Assembly (NCBI GenBank): GCA_011053245.1 | Contig: DRGS01000207.1 | Span: 1 to 45,564 of the forward strand | DNA: 45,564 nt | Origin: Phycisphaerales bacterium | Lineage (GTDB): Bacteria > Planctomycetota > Phycisphaerae > Sedimentisphaerales > Anaerohalosphaeraceae | Direction of reading: 5' to 3' | In this document: positions 26,682 through 34,665 of the stretch, piece after piece | Layout of the letters: each line of letters starts with the position of its first letter | Position numbering within the stretch: position 1 is the first letter of the stretch | The notes under the pieces: model-generated | What the model was told of the DNA's origin: nothing | The model's database searches: none | Seen by the model: the letters and a program-made list of their open reading frames with translations, nothing else | Program-made: the position numbers and the translations under genes

Positions 26682-28004
26682 ATGAATAAACAAAAAATCA
26701 ATTCAGGTTTTATGACGCGGCGCCAGGCGATGCAGCTTGGCCTTGCCGGAACGGTTGGGCTGTCCTACGATCCTGCTGCTCTTCTGGCAAAGCCAAAATC
26801 CGTCAACTCACCCGCCAAGTCGGTAATACAGATATGGATGTGGGGCGGACCTACTCATCTTGACACCTTCGATCCGAAGCCCGATGCCGATTATGACTAC
26901 CGTGGCCCTTACGACAAGGCAATAGGCACCAATGTAGATGGCATCAGGATCAATCCCAAGCTTGAACTTCTGGCAAAACACGCGGACAAATATTCGATCA
27001 TCCGCAGTATGACTCACGGCATCAACGGCCACGAAACCGCTTCTTATATGGTACAGACCGGTCACGAACCGGGCAGGCAGGTTTATCCATCCGTCGGAGC
27101 CGTCGTTTCGCTGTTTAAGGGCTATGGCCAGGGCTACAAAGGTCTGGTCCCGCCATACATCGTACTTACCCAGCCGCAGGGACGCTTTTCCGAAGCGGGA
27201 TTCCTCGGCCAGCGATACAAACCTTTCGCCACCGGTGGGGATCCGAACAGGAATCCGTTTGCTGTGGAAGGGATCGTCTCAAAAGGAATTACAGAGAAAC
27301 GCCAACGCAACCGGCGTCAGTTACTTCATTCGGTTGATTCCCTTGGCAAACTCATGCCGGGCAACCCCAACTTCAAAAAGATGGACGATTGCGAGAAAAA
27401 TGCTTACGACATGATGTTTGGCGACGCGGGAAAAATCTTTGACCTGTCACAGGAAAAAGACACAACTCGCGATGCCTACGGACGCACTACATTTGGCCAG
27501 TCATGTCTGGCGGCACGCAGACTTGTCGAACACGGTGTACCGTATGTAACCATCAACTATAAAGGCTGGGATACTCACAAACAACACTTCCAGACAATGA
27601 CCCGTAAACTGCCCGAAATGGACAAAGCAATGGCGGCGCTTTTGGAGGACCTATCCCAGCGGGGTCTACTCGATAGTACCATCGTCTGGTGGGGCGGAGA
27701 ATTTGGACGCACACCCAAGATCAAATGGGATCCGCCATGGAATGGCGGCAGGGGACATTATGGAAAATGTTTTTGCTCGGTGCTTGCAGGCGGAGGTTTC
27801 AAGGGTGGCCATATCATTGGAGAATCTAACGAAAACGGAACCGAAGTTGCAAAAAGACCCGTACATCCCGCAGAAGTCATACGCAGTGTTTATGAGTTGC
27901 TCGGAATAGACTCCGATGGAGCAATGCCGAACCAGATGGGACTTGACATCAAAGTTATGCCGACTTCAAAGGAAACCGGCGGCAAACTCACAGAGATTAT
28001 GTAA
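26682..28004 (+). CDS. Tat-exported DUF1501 protein
   Basis: This 440-aa protein starts with a twin-arginine-type signal (MTRRQAMQLGLAGTVGLSY around residues 11-29) and belongs to DUF1501, an alkaline-phosphatase/sulfatase-fold family. Visible blocks include IQIWMWGGPTHLDTFDPKP near 50, SMTHGINGHETASYMVQTGH near 110, YVTINYKGWDTHKQHF, and WWGGEFGRTPKIKWDP, with HYG and other His/Asp residues that should line the metal site. It starts 3 bases after the DUF1549/DUF1553 gene, the standard planctomycete pair. The substrate is unknown; the formylglycine-type Cys of sulfatases is not evident. Confidence 0.9.
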   Translation: MNKQKINSGFMTRRQAMQLGLAGTVGLSYDPAALLAKPKSVNSPAKSVIQIWMWGGPTHLDTFDPKPDADYDYRGPYDKAIGTNVDGIRINPKLELLAKHADKYSIIRSMTHGINGHETASYMVQTGHEPGRQVYPSVGAVVSLFKGYGQGYKGLVPPYIVLTQPQGRFSEAGFLGQRYKPFATGGDPNRNPFAVEGIVSKGITEKRQRNRRQLLHSVDSLGKLMPGNPNFKKMDDCEKNAYDMMFGDAGKIFDLSQEKDTTRDAYGRTTFGQSCLAARRLVEHGVPYVTINYKGWDTHKQHFQTMTRKLPEMDKAMAALLEDLSQRGLLDSTIVWWGGEFGRTPKIKWDPPWNGGRGHYGKCFCSVLAGGGFKGGHIIGESNENGTEVAKRPVHPAEVIRSVYELLGIDSDGAMPNQMGLDIKVMPTSKETGGKLTEIM

Positions 28005-28021
28005 ATCAGGGAATATTAGCT

Positions 28022-30460
28022 ATGTCGAAATTCAGGACATTGGTTTTTGTGTTATTGATGCTCTGCGTTGTCGCTGCTCACGGCGAAACAGTCAGAAGAG
28101 AGGCTCACATCGGATACCTCTACCCAGCCGGCGGACAGCAGGGAACCGTCATCCAGATAATCGCCGGAGGCCAATTCCTAAAAGGAGCCGCCGATGTATA
28201 TATTTCCGGAGAAGGAGTAAACGCATCGGTAGTTAAATACTGTAGAATAAACATAGTCAAAATGAAAGAACAACGGAAACTCGTTCAGCAAAAACTGGCA
28301 GAGGTGCGTGACAAACGATTCAAAGAATTAGGTATAACACCTCCCCGATCCTCGGCCAGAAACAGGGCCAAAGGAAAAACTGCAACCCCTAAAAAAACCA
28401 CAAAGCCTGAAGAGAAAACCGCAGCCAAGGGCGAAAAGCCCGCGGCAAAGAAACGAACGGTCAAGATGCCCAATCATCCGCTATTAGTCGATATCGACAA
28501 CAAAAGCCTGAAGGAATTAGCGCATATCAGAGACATCCTTTTTTTCCCAAGAAGAATGACCCAACCTAACCGCCAGATCGCCGAATCCGTTGTTATCGAG
28601 GTCACTATTGACCCGGACGCAAAACCCGGCAATCGCGAGATACGCATCAAAACGCCGCTTGGCCTGACTAACCCCATGGTCTTTCAAGTCGCAACACTAC
28701 CGGAAGTTAGGGAACTGGAACCCAATGACAAGCAGGCATATCCAAAAATCCCTAACATGCCCGGTATCCCCAGATCAAAGTCGCTTAAACTGCCGACGGT
28801 TTTGAATGGCCAGATCATGCCCGGAGATGTGGACCGTTTTCGTTTCACGGGCCAAAAAGGTCAAAAGCTTGTAATAGAAGCGCACGCCCGGAGTCTCATA
28901 CCGTATCTTTCAGATGCTGTCCCCGGCTGGTTTCAGGCCACACTGACTTTGTATGATGACAAAAACAATGAAGTGGCGTTTGTCGACGATTATCGTTTCA
29001 ACCCGGATCCGGTGCTATTCTATGAGATACCCAGATCAGGCGAATATGAACTGGAGATCCGCGACTCCATATACAGGGGCCGGGAGGATTTTGTTTACCG
29101 AATTGCTATAAGTGAGCAGCCGTTTATCACACAGGTTTTTCCCTTGGGCGGCAGAGAGTACACTAAAGCATCGGTTTCGATCGAAGGCTGGAACCTGCCA
29201 AGGACTCAATTGCTGTTGGATACCCTATCCAAAAATAACAGCAATATTCGGTATACCACCTACAATAGCGGCAAGCTGATTTCCAATCCAATTATTTACG
29301 CGGTGGACAGGGTTGCCGAAACCACCGAAGCCGAGTCAAACAACACTGCCAAAGACGCCGAAGCCGTTACTTTGCCAATAATCATAAATGGACGAATTGA
29401 CCGGCCAGGTGATGTCGATGTGTTCAAGTTCAGTGGTCGCCGCGGCGAAAAAGTTGTTGCCGAAGTCTATGGCCGCCGATTGAATTCGCCCGTGGATTCT
29501 TTCCTGCGACTGACCAAAGCAGATGGCAGTACGCTGGCGTTCAACGACGACTACATAAAGAAAGACGGTTTTTTGCATAAAGATACCGGCGGGTTGACAA
29601 CGCACCATGCCGATCCATATCTCATGGCTACTTTTCCTGAAAATGGAACTTACTATGTGCATTTAACCGACTCTCAAAATCAAGGCGGCAAGGCCTATGG
29701 TTATCGCCTTCGGATCGCTGAGCCCAAGGGCGAATTTGCACTTCGCGTGACGCCGTCGAGTTTGCATACCTATGCTGGCAGGACGGTTGCTATGCGTGTC
29801 CATGTGTTGCGCAAAGACGGATTCGATGGTCAGGTCAAAGTAACATTGAAGAACCCGCCCGCTGGTTTCAGTATTCAAGGCGGTACGATCCCCGCCGGTT
29901 GTGACCAGATCCGTATGACTCTTGCTATTGGCCCGAAAGTCCCTGTCAAACCTTACCCATTGGAGTTGCAGGGAACCGCGTTGATCGCCGGCAGTATCGT
30001 CATTCACACTGTTGTGCCCGCAGAGAATATGATGCAGGCATTTCTATATCGACATCTTGTGCCGTCACAGCAGTTGTTGATCGACGTTCAGAAAAAAAGA
30101 TGGCCGCAGCCTTTCTTTAAGTTAACAAGTAATGCGCCTATTCGTATTGCCTCAGGAGATTCTGTTAGGGTCAGGCTCAAAATGGGAAAACAAAAAGTTC
30201 TTAATGATCTTGAGCTGGAACTGAACCAGCCGCCCAAGGGACTGACGCTGCACGATGTAAAGGCAGAAGATGGGAACCTCACATTTGAGTTAAAAGCCGA
30301 CGAAGAATTAATAGCAACTGGTTTTGTGGGTAATGTCATTGTCGAGGGGTTCAGAAAATACACACCGAAAAAGAAGGGTAAAGGCAAAAAAACACCCCCA
30401 AGCCGTCGTATTTCAATCGACTTCCTACCGGCGATACCTGTTGAAATTATCAAGCAATAG
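28022..30460 (+). CDS. Secreted protein with pre-peptidase C-terminal (PPC) and IPT-like domains
   Basis: This 812-aa protein has a signal peptide (1-22) and an IPT/TIG-like start (IGYLYPAGGQQGTVIQIIAG). A Lys/Ala-rich linker (about 110-148, e.g. KKTTKPEEKTAAKGEKPAAK) follows. Then come at least two PPC beta-sandwiches: VRELEPNDKQ to FRFTGQKGQKLVIEAHAR near 235-290, and TTEAESNNTAKDAEA to DVDVFKFSGRRGEKVVAEVY near 440-490. The C-terminal region looks like further immunoglobulin-type folds. It is the third gene of the DUF1549-DUF1501 operon (17-base gap), a common planctomycete arrangement; a role in binding or presenting polymer at the surface is inferred. Confidence 0.87.
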   Translation: MSKFRTLVFVLLMLCVVAAHGETVRREAHIGYLYPAGGQQGTVIQIIAGGQFLKGAADVYISGEGVNASVVKYCRINIVKMKEQRKLVQQKLAEVRDKRFKELGITPPRSSARNRAKGKTATPKKTTKPEEKTAAKGEKPAAKKRTVKMPNHPLLVDIDNKSLKELAHIRDILFFPRRMTQPNRQIAESVVIEVTIDPDAKPGNREIRIKTPLGLTNPMVFQVATLPEVRELEPNDKQAYPKIPNMPGIPRSKSLKLPTVLNGQIMPGDVDRFRFTGQKGQKLVIEAHARSLIPYLSDAVPGWFQATLTLYDDKNNEVAFVDDYRFNPDPVLFYEIPRSGEYELEIRDSIYRGREDFVYRIAISEQPFITQVFPLGGREYTKASVSIEGWNLPRTQLLLDTLSKNNSNIRYTTYNSGKLISNPIIYAVDRVAETTEAESNNTAKDAEAVTLPIIINGRIDRPGDVDVFKFSGRRGEKVVAEVYGRRLNSPVDSFLRLTKADGSTLAFNDDYIKKDGFLHKDTGGLTTHHADPYLMATFPENGTYYVHLTDSQNQGGKAYGYRLRIAEPKGEFALRVTPSSLHTYAGRTVAMRVHVLRKDGFDGQVKVTLKNPPAGFSIQGGTIPAGCDQIRMTLAIGPKVPVKPYPLELQGTALIAGSIVIHTVVPAENMMQAFLYRHLVPSQQLLIDVQKKRWPQPFFKLTSNAPIRIASGDSVRVRLKMGKQKVLNDLELELNQPPKGLTLHDVKAEDGNLTFELKADEELIATGFVGNVIVEGFRKYTPKKKGKGKKTPPSRRISIDFLPAIPVEIIKQ

Positions 30461-30464
30461 GGTG

Positions 30465-30590
30465 ATTTTAGCGGTTTCTTTTCCCGGCTACGGCGTTGTA
30501 CGGCGTCGGAGCAGTCCTCAACGTACACCTGTACGCTTCCGGGTGCTCCTTGCCTAAGCCTTGTATCCGAAAAAAGCTCCGCGCTAAAAT
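30465..30590. repeat. 126-bp nested inverted-repeat element
   Basis: Immediately after the PPC gene stop lies a nested palindrome. The outer arms are ATTTTAGCG (30465-30473) and CGCTAAAAT (30582-30590), perfect over 9 bp. Inside are CGGCTAC and GTATCCG (one mismatch), GGAGCA (30508-30513) with TGCTCC (30544-30549), and an apical hairpin CGTAC-acct-GTACG (30522-30535). It could fold as one long stem in RNA or DNA and might act as the terminator of the operon, a miniature mobile element or a dispersed repeat. There is no coding capacity. Confidence 0.7.
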
Positions 30591-30608
30591 GGGGATTGGA
30601 GTAGTGAA

Positions 30609-30742
30609 AAAATTGGGTTTGAATTGGGTTTGTTTTGGGTTTGTTTTTTTTGTGGGTAGGGGGGTAAAAAACGTTGTAAGTCACTCTGTCGCAATGGGTT
30701 GCGGTGATCTCTAAATTGTCAAAATTGGGTTTGTTTTCCATA
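30609..30742. repeat. TTGGGTTTG-flanked hairpin repeat, copy A
   Basis: On the plus strand several AATTGGGTTTG/TTTTGGGTTTG units (30610-30645) are followed, after a spacer, by CGTTGTAAGTCAC and a small stem CGCAA-tggg-TTGCG (near 30690-30703), then AAATTGGGTTTGTTTTCCAT (30721-30741). The same order occurs at 45162-45290 and 45350-45470. The opposite strand gives a spurious Lys/Asn/Pro-rich frame. Confidence 0.75.
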
Positions 30743-30860
30743 AAAAGTATGTGTGGAGACTGAGGGTTTCCCAGGAAAGGCGAGGGCATTGTTGCGTTTT
30801 CAAAAGCTCTCAATTTTTCACGTTTTTTTGTGTTTTTTTTCATTTTTTTATGCTTTTTGT

Positions 30861-31403
30861 TCAGTTTTTCTCGTTTTCCGAGTCGATTTTCCTGATCAAC
30901 TGTTTTCTTTCTAATTCGGCAAAGGTTTTATAGAGGCTGTTCTCTATGCGGCGTTCCTGTAGCAGGAGGTTGTCGATGACCTTATAATTTGCGGTATCCT
31001 TTACGGTTACATCGCCGAGTTCGTGGTCGGGCGGGGGCGGTGAGTCGTTTTTGGGTCTCATGATGCCGGGGAGCTTAACGACAGGTTTGTTTCTGTGGGA
31101 ATGGTGAAGGGAGTTGACGGCTGCGGTCTGGGCGCGGTATGCACGTTTTAGACGCCATGTAAGGGTTACTATGCGTTGAACGAGGTGGTTCTCTATGGGG
31201 GTTTCCGGGTTGAATTCTTCGAATAACTGTTCCCTGTGAAGGTCGAAGTCGTCTTTGGATTCGCCATTTATGATGTTTTGACTGGTCAGGAGGCCGTGTT
31301 TGACGGCGTTTTGCGCGGTGGCAGACTTGCCTTCGGGGGTTGTGGGGCCGGTGGATTTTAGGGCGTTTTGCCGGTTTGCGTGTAGCTGTCTTGGAGTTGT
31401 CAT
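30861..31403 (-). CDS. Conserved NA-KSTGP-TPEGK family protein (unknown function)
   Basis: This 180-aa protein begins ANRQNALKSTGPTTPEGKSA and continues NAVKHGLLTSQNI, an N-terminal signature I recall from abundant uncharacterised proteins of Planctomycetes and Acidobacteria. The middle is helical and acidic/basic (EQLFEEFNPETPIENHLVQR, then TLTWRLKRAYRAQTAAVNSL), and the C-terminal part is a predicted coiled coil (LLLQERRIENSLYKTFAELE). No signal peptide or membrane helix. AAAGGA lies eight bases upstream and a near-consensus promoter precedes it, so it is expressed on its own. Function is unknown; the basic Gly/Lys/Thr-rich N-terminus could bind nucleic acid, but this is speculation. Confidence 0.8.
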   Translation of the reverse strand: MTTPRQLHANRQNALKSTGPTTPEGKSATAQNAVKHGLLTSQNIINGESKDDFDLHREQLFEEFNPETPIENHLVQRIVTLTWRLKRAYRAQTAAVNSLHHSHRNKPVVKLPGIMRPKNDSPPPPDHELGDVTVKDTANYKVIDNLLLQERRIENSLYKTFAELERKQLIRKIDSENEKN

Positions 31404-31449
31404 TGTTTGATCCTTTCAAAAATTAAATTAACTTAAATGTTTGTTATCT

Positions 31450-31478
31450 ATAATACAAACAGGCGGGATAGTTGTCAA
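31450..31478 (-). promoter_or_regulatory. Near-consensus sigma-70 promoter
   Basis: Read on the minus strand: TTGACA (31478-31473), a 17-base spacer, then TATTAT (31455-31450). The transcript would start near 31443, about 40 bases before the ATG of the 180-aa gene. It is one of the cleanest promoters in the window. Confidence 0.75.
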
Positions 31479-31551
31479 GATGTTTTTTAAAAAATATGAA
31501 GAAATATTTTGGCGGGCGATCATGCAGCATCAGGTAGAGGAGAAAAAAGAC

Positions 31552-31656
31552 GATGGACAGCCTTTTCGGCCAGGTGGGACACTTTTGCTCCGCCGTTTAC
31601 AAGGGGGAACATAAGCCCTGGCAGGCTGCCCATCCCGGAATTTTTCCCCATTCCGG
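31552..31656. repeat. GATGGGCAGCC inverted-repeat element, copy 1
   Basis: Arms GATGGACAGCC (31552-31562) and GGCTGCCCATC (31624-31634) pair with one mismatch around a 61-base loop. A second hairpin follows directly: CCGGAAT (31635-31641) and ATTCCGG (31650-31656). The layout repeats at 31720-31793, where the loop is shorter. Confidence 0.7.
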
Positions 31657-31719
31657 TAAAGGGTGTTAGGAAAGAAAAAATTTGTCTGGCTCATAAAATA
31701 TGACCCAGAAAATCATAAC

Positions 31720-31793
31720 GATGGGCAGCCTTTTTGCCAAGGTTCAGCATGGTCTTGGCAGGCTGCCCATCCCGGAATTACTCCCCATCCCGG
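31720..31793. repeat. GATGGGCAGCC inverted-repeat element, copy 2
   Basis: A perfect 11-bp inverted repeat, GATGGGCAGCC (31720-31730) and GGCTGCCCATC (31761-31771), with an inner TGCCAA/TTGGCA pair (31735-31740, 31755-31760). CCGGAAT (31772-31778) and ATCCCGG (31787-31793) form the second hairpin with one mismatch. The right end enters the 3' end of the 87-aa gene on the other strand, so the element forms that protein's C-terminus. Confidence 0.72.
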
Positions 31794-32041
31794 CTGGGGA
31801 AACGAAAGAAAAAAATCGGATCAGAAAGCGACAGGCAACCATTTTCGCTGATGTTTATGAGGGCGTCTGAGAGGTTGTCCATGCCGATAATTTGACCTAC
31901 TTCGATGAGGTCCAGGTAAAATAGATCGCGGCTTTGCTTGCAGGGGTGAGAATCGCAGAAAAATGCTTGCATGATCACGCCTATAGCGGTCATATAATTA
32001 GCGATCAGTTCTTTGTCTGACTGGCATTTGGGGTTTTCCAT
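31778..32041 (-). CDS. Small protein of unknown function (87 aa)
   Basis: The start at 32041 is chosen because AAGGAG lies about seven bases upstream; the frame stays open to 32236, but that part runs through a strong hairpin element and is probably not translated. The protein begins MENPKCQSDKELIANYMTAI and contains two Cys in FFCDSHPCKQ, then LIEVGQIIGMDNLSDALINI. It has no signal peptide and no family I recognise. Its last residues (SDPIFFFRFPSRDGE) are encoded by repeat DNA, so the original C-terminus may have been replaced by insertion of the repeat. Confidence 0.5.
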   Translation of the reverse strand: MENPKCQSDKELIANYMTAIGVIMQAFFCDSHPCKQSRDLFYLDLIEVGQIIGMDNLSDALINISENGCLSLSDPIFFFRFPSRDGE

Positions 32042-32131
32042 TTTTTTGCTCCTTAATTTGCGCGCATAATCTCCGCAAAAGGTTATTACCCACAATACGA
32101 TTATTAATAGCACGATGTGAGGCGCATAAAC

Positions 32132-32290
32132 AAACGGGGCACCACCGTCATCATGCACCCTTGAGGCTGTGAGCAGCCCGCCAAGCACACTCGGGTGGTG
32201 TCCCGTTTGCCCAAATTTAGAAAGGCGCAGAGACACCCACCCTTATGTACGTTCCTTGGCTAAAAACTGCTCACATTTCAAGGGGAACGT
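32132..32290. ncRNA. Candidate structured RNA or repeat element with two strong hairpins
   Basis: CAAACGGGGCACCACC (32132-32147) pairs with GGTGGTGTCCCGTTTG (32194-32209) over 16 positions with a single G-T wobble, enclosing a smaller GGCTG-tgag-CAGCC hairpin (about 32165-32178). A second stem follows: ACGTTCC (32249-32255) with GGAACGT (32284-32290), extended inward by TTG/CAA with a bulge. One wobble in a 16-bp stem with an internal hairpin is hard to get by chance. Strand is unresolved. It matches no Rfam family I can name with confidence (not RNase P, tmRNA, SRP or 6S by their core motifs). Confidence 0.5.
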
Positions 32291-32760
32291 CTAAGGTTAA
32301 GTTCCTACTTTATTGTTAAAGAACACTACTTAGACATAGTATACCATAAAGGACATTGGCGGTAAAGCAAAAATTTTAAGTTTTTTTATTTTTTTAAGGT
32401 GAGGATTTGTTGATTATTGGGGATGGATGGGGTAGTATCCCTGCTTAGAGCATGCAGGGACAAGCTTTAAATTGTGGATTAGGTCCTCCGCCGCCATCCT
32501 ACTTCGCTGAAGCTTCGAAGGACAGGGGCTATGGAGGATCTTCGATTGGTTATCCGGCTTCGCCAGAGGCGATGCTGTGACAGAAAAGCGGAGAAGCCAG
32601 AAAAGTGTCGGACACTTTTAATTATGCCAGTCTCAACCTGTTTGCCAGACAAAGGTTATCGTCTCGCTACGGTGTTTGTAAAAGTTAGCAAGTGAGACTT
32701 TTACATCGATAGTACAACCTTAAACAAAACAACTTATTCATACTATAGCTGTCCTCAATG
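32291..32760. other. Gene-free stretch with REP-like hairpin
   Basis: This 470-base stretch holds no credible gene. It contains the hairpin TCCCTGC (32438-32444) / GCAGGGA (32454-32460) around a 9-base loop, and a near-palindrome around 32499-32522 built on CTTCG/CGAAG arms. The 5' part (32300-32400) is AT-rich. It lies at the 3' end of the 557-aa gene. Confidence 0.5.
32438..32460. repeat. REP-like hairpin (ATCCC family), copy 1
   Basis: A 7-bp perfect inverted repeat TCCCTGC/GCAGGGA with loop TTAGAGCAT followed by ACA. The copy at 35090-35114 keeps the layout (ATCCC arms, AGCAT in the loop, GACA after) although the arm bases have changed together, as compensatory changes would. Confidence 0.6.
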
Positions 32761-34434
32761 TCAATCATGATCAAAAAGAACATATTCTGTCAAATCATTG
32801 TGATCAGAATAGTCTACTTTTCCACTGTAACCATATCGGCCTTGCTCTTCCTCCACGTGAGGCTCTGGTTTTCCCGCTTTCTCATCATTGATCTGGGTAA
32901 TCCAAAACTTTGGATTCATTCCTTGTTGATGCTTTATTGAGCAGCTATAACCACGGAGTCGTGAATAAGCCCGTTCGGCGCATGCCTTCAACATAAATGC
33001 GCCATCTTGAACTTGTTTTTGAACGAGCCATGTTAGAATATGGCCCATGAATTCCTCTGCATGGTGGTGTAAAGGAATAATGCAACGTCCCCAATAACAG
33101 CCCAGTTTTTCTTTGCGACAAATCCGTCCAAGTTGAACTAAACATTCAAAACAAGCAACAACAGTTTGGCGAGAACCGAGTTTCGCTGCATTACACCCCA
33201 AATATGATAGCGTTTCCATGCAGCGGTAAACAAAGTGTAAATGGCCGCTTTTAGTAGCATCTTTTCCAAGAGATTTAATTAAATATGCGTACCCCGCAAT
33301 GTTGTATTTTTCTAACGTCCTTTCATGCCCATCTTTAATGTCCTTTTCGATTTTATGTATAGCAAGTTCTATGACCGCATGGACTGTATTAAGAACCTTC
33401 ATCGGCTCACTGCACTGTTTAGTAACAAGCATAACAGATCCCAAGTAGGTTACATCTGACATGATGCTTTCTGTAAGGTTTTCAAGTGGTTTTTCCAAAG
33501 CTTCGTGAGACTTAAGATGCCCACAAAGCTTATTACAAAAAGCTTCAATGTATATACCTTCTTTGTCTTCTTCCTGAATCCAATGAATTAGCCCTCTTAG
33601 TCTTTTATGAGACATCGAACGTACGCCACTTAGTTCTTGATAGTCATCAGTTTTTTTTGACTTTAACTCATACGAACATTTAATCAAATTCATTATATAT
33701 TCCAAGGTGGTTTGGAACACAGGGTAGTCATTATTTAAAACTGATTGCTTGACTACAACTGTCAACTTATCCCATAGATCATTGGTTGCAAGCCCAAGTG
33801 TATCCGTTTCAAAAGACCACGCATGTAATGGTATCTGGAATTTCTTTATGTTATTTAGATATTTCTTATGAGCATGCACTTCAAAGGCTATTTGTTTATA
33901 TAAATCGTTAATATAAGTATTGATTGCTTTAGGGGTTAGCGTTCGTTTTAAATAATCTACTGGGTCAAGATACCTTGCTGTCAAACGAGCATTGTCTATA
34001 GCAGAGTATATAACTACAGGCAGCAAAACAAGTGCAATGTAAGCATGAAAAGCAGGCTTGATAAGAAAAGCAAGCAAAGGCACAAAAGGAAGTGCTATAA
34101 GAAGACCGATATTAAGCCATTGACGACCAGTAACTCTATCGAGGATAGACTTATATCGTGATAGTTGGTGTCCAAAATAAGTAAAGTTTATGGAAAAAAC
34201 AGCAGCAGTGAAATTTATGCCTATCAACCAAGAGGATATTTCGTTGAGGTTTTTCCCATAAGCTAGCCATGCTAATAGCGATGATAGTAGAAGTGATGTG
34301 ACCCGATACATTACAGTTACTCCAATCATACCAACCCACCATTTCCACCTGTTTTTATCCCACAAACATGTATTTTTCCCGCACCAATCGGAGTAAGTGC
34401 TGGACTTAAACAAACGACTCCATCTTCTTTTCAC
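32761..34434 (-). CDS. Orphan polytopic membrane protein with helical C-terminal domain, unknown function
   Basis: This 557-aa protein starts at a GTG; an in-frame stop lies five codons upstream, and a Met 37 codons in is the next option. The first 160 residues contain about four membrane helices in two pairs (e.g. MIGVTVMYRVTSLLLSSLLA and WLNIGLLIALPFVPLLAFLI). The remaining 400 residues are predicted soluble, helical and rich in Cys/His/Lys (e.g. VVACFECLVQLGRICRKEKL, IIPLHHHAEEFMGH). No known domain recognised. It is more AT-rich than its neighbours, stands alone between repeats and has its own TATAAT box, which suggests horizontal acquisition. A defence or signalling role is possible but unsupported. 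Confidence 0.8.
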   Translation of the reverse strand: MKRRWSRLFKSSTYSDWCGKNTCLWDKNRWKWWVGMIGVTVMYRVTSLLLSSLLAWLAYGKNLNEISSWLIGINFTAAVFSINFTYFGHQLSRYKSILDRVTGRQWLNIGLLIALPFVPLLAFLIKPAFHAYIALVLLPVVIYSAIDNARLTARYLDPVDYLKRTLTPKAINTYINDLYKQIAFEVHAHKKYLNNIKKFQIPLHAWSFETDTLGLATNDLWDKLTVVVKQSVLNNDYPVFQTTLEYIMNLIKCSYELKSKKTDDYQELSGVRSMSHKRLRGLIHWIQEEDKEGIYIEAFCNKLCGHLKSHEALEKPLENLTESIMSDVTYLGSVMLVTKQCSEPMKVLNTVHAVIELAIHKIEKDIKDGHERTLEKYNIAGYAYLIKSLGKDATKSGHLHFVYRCMETLSYLGCNAAKLGSRQTVVACFECLVQLGRICRKEKLGCYWGRCIIPLHHHAEEFMGHILTWLVQKQVQDGAFMLKACAERAYSRLRGYSCSIKHQQGMNPKFWITQINDEKAGKPEPHVEEEQGRYGYSGKVDYSDHNDLTEYVLFDHD

Positions 34435-34486
34435 AACTGGTTTTTGTTAGTTCCTGCAGTAGCCTCACCCGTTCGGCAAGTTGTTC

Positions 34487-34527
34487 ATTATAGAAAACCC
34501 TGATTAAACGAAACCAGAGGTATTATA
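34487..34527 (-). promoter_or_regulatory. Candidate promoter region of the 557-aa gene
   Basis: On the minus strand two perfect TATAAT boxes occur at 34492-34487 and 34527-34522. The proximal one would give a leader of about 45 bases. The matching -35 elements are weak (GGTTTC-like, 17-18 bases upstream). Confidence 0.4.
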
Positions 34528-34665
34528 AAAGGTCAAAACGGAATAGTAAAGCGGAAAAGCAGTCTATTCACCACATCGCGGGTCATACGGATTAGTGCAT
34601 TCGATTGACCGCACTTTATAACAGTTTATGAGCCTTAATGGGCAATTGCATTTCTTACGGTGCAA

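Noticed and set aside
30088..30843. 251-aa open frame on the minus strand
   Set aside because: It runs antisense through the end of the PPC gene, then through the palindrome and the TTGGGTTTG repeat; its Lys/Asn/Pro-rich text is translated repeat.
31509..31851. Two short plus-strand frames
   Set aside because: They are made of the GATGGGCAGCC repeat elements and have no start signals.
32042..32236. N-terminal extension of the 87-aa protein
   Set aside because: It is encoded by the two-hairpin element, and a good ribosome binding site supports the later start at 32041.
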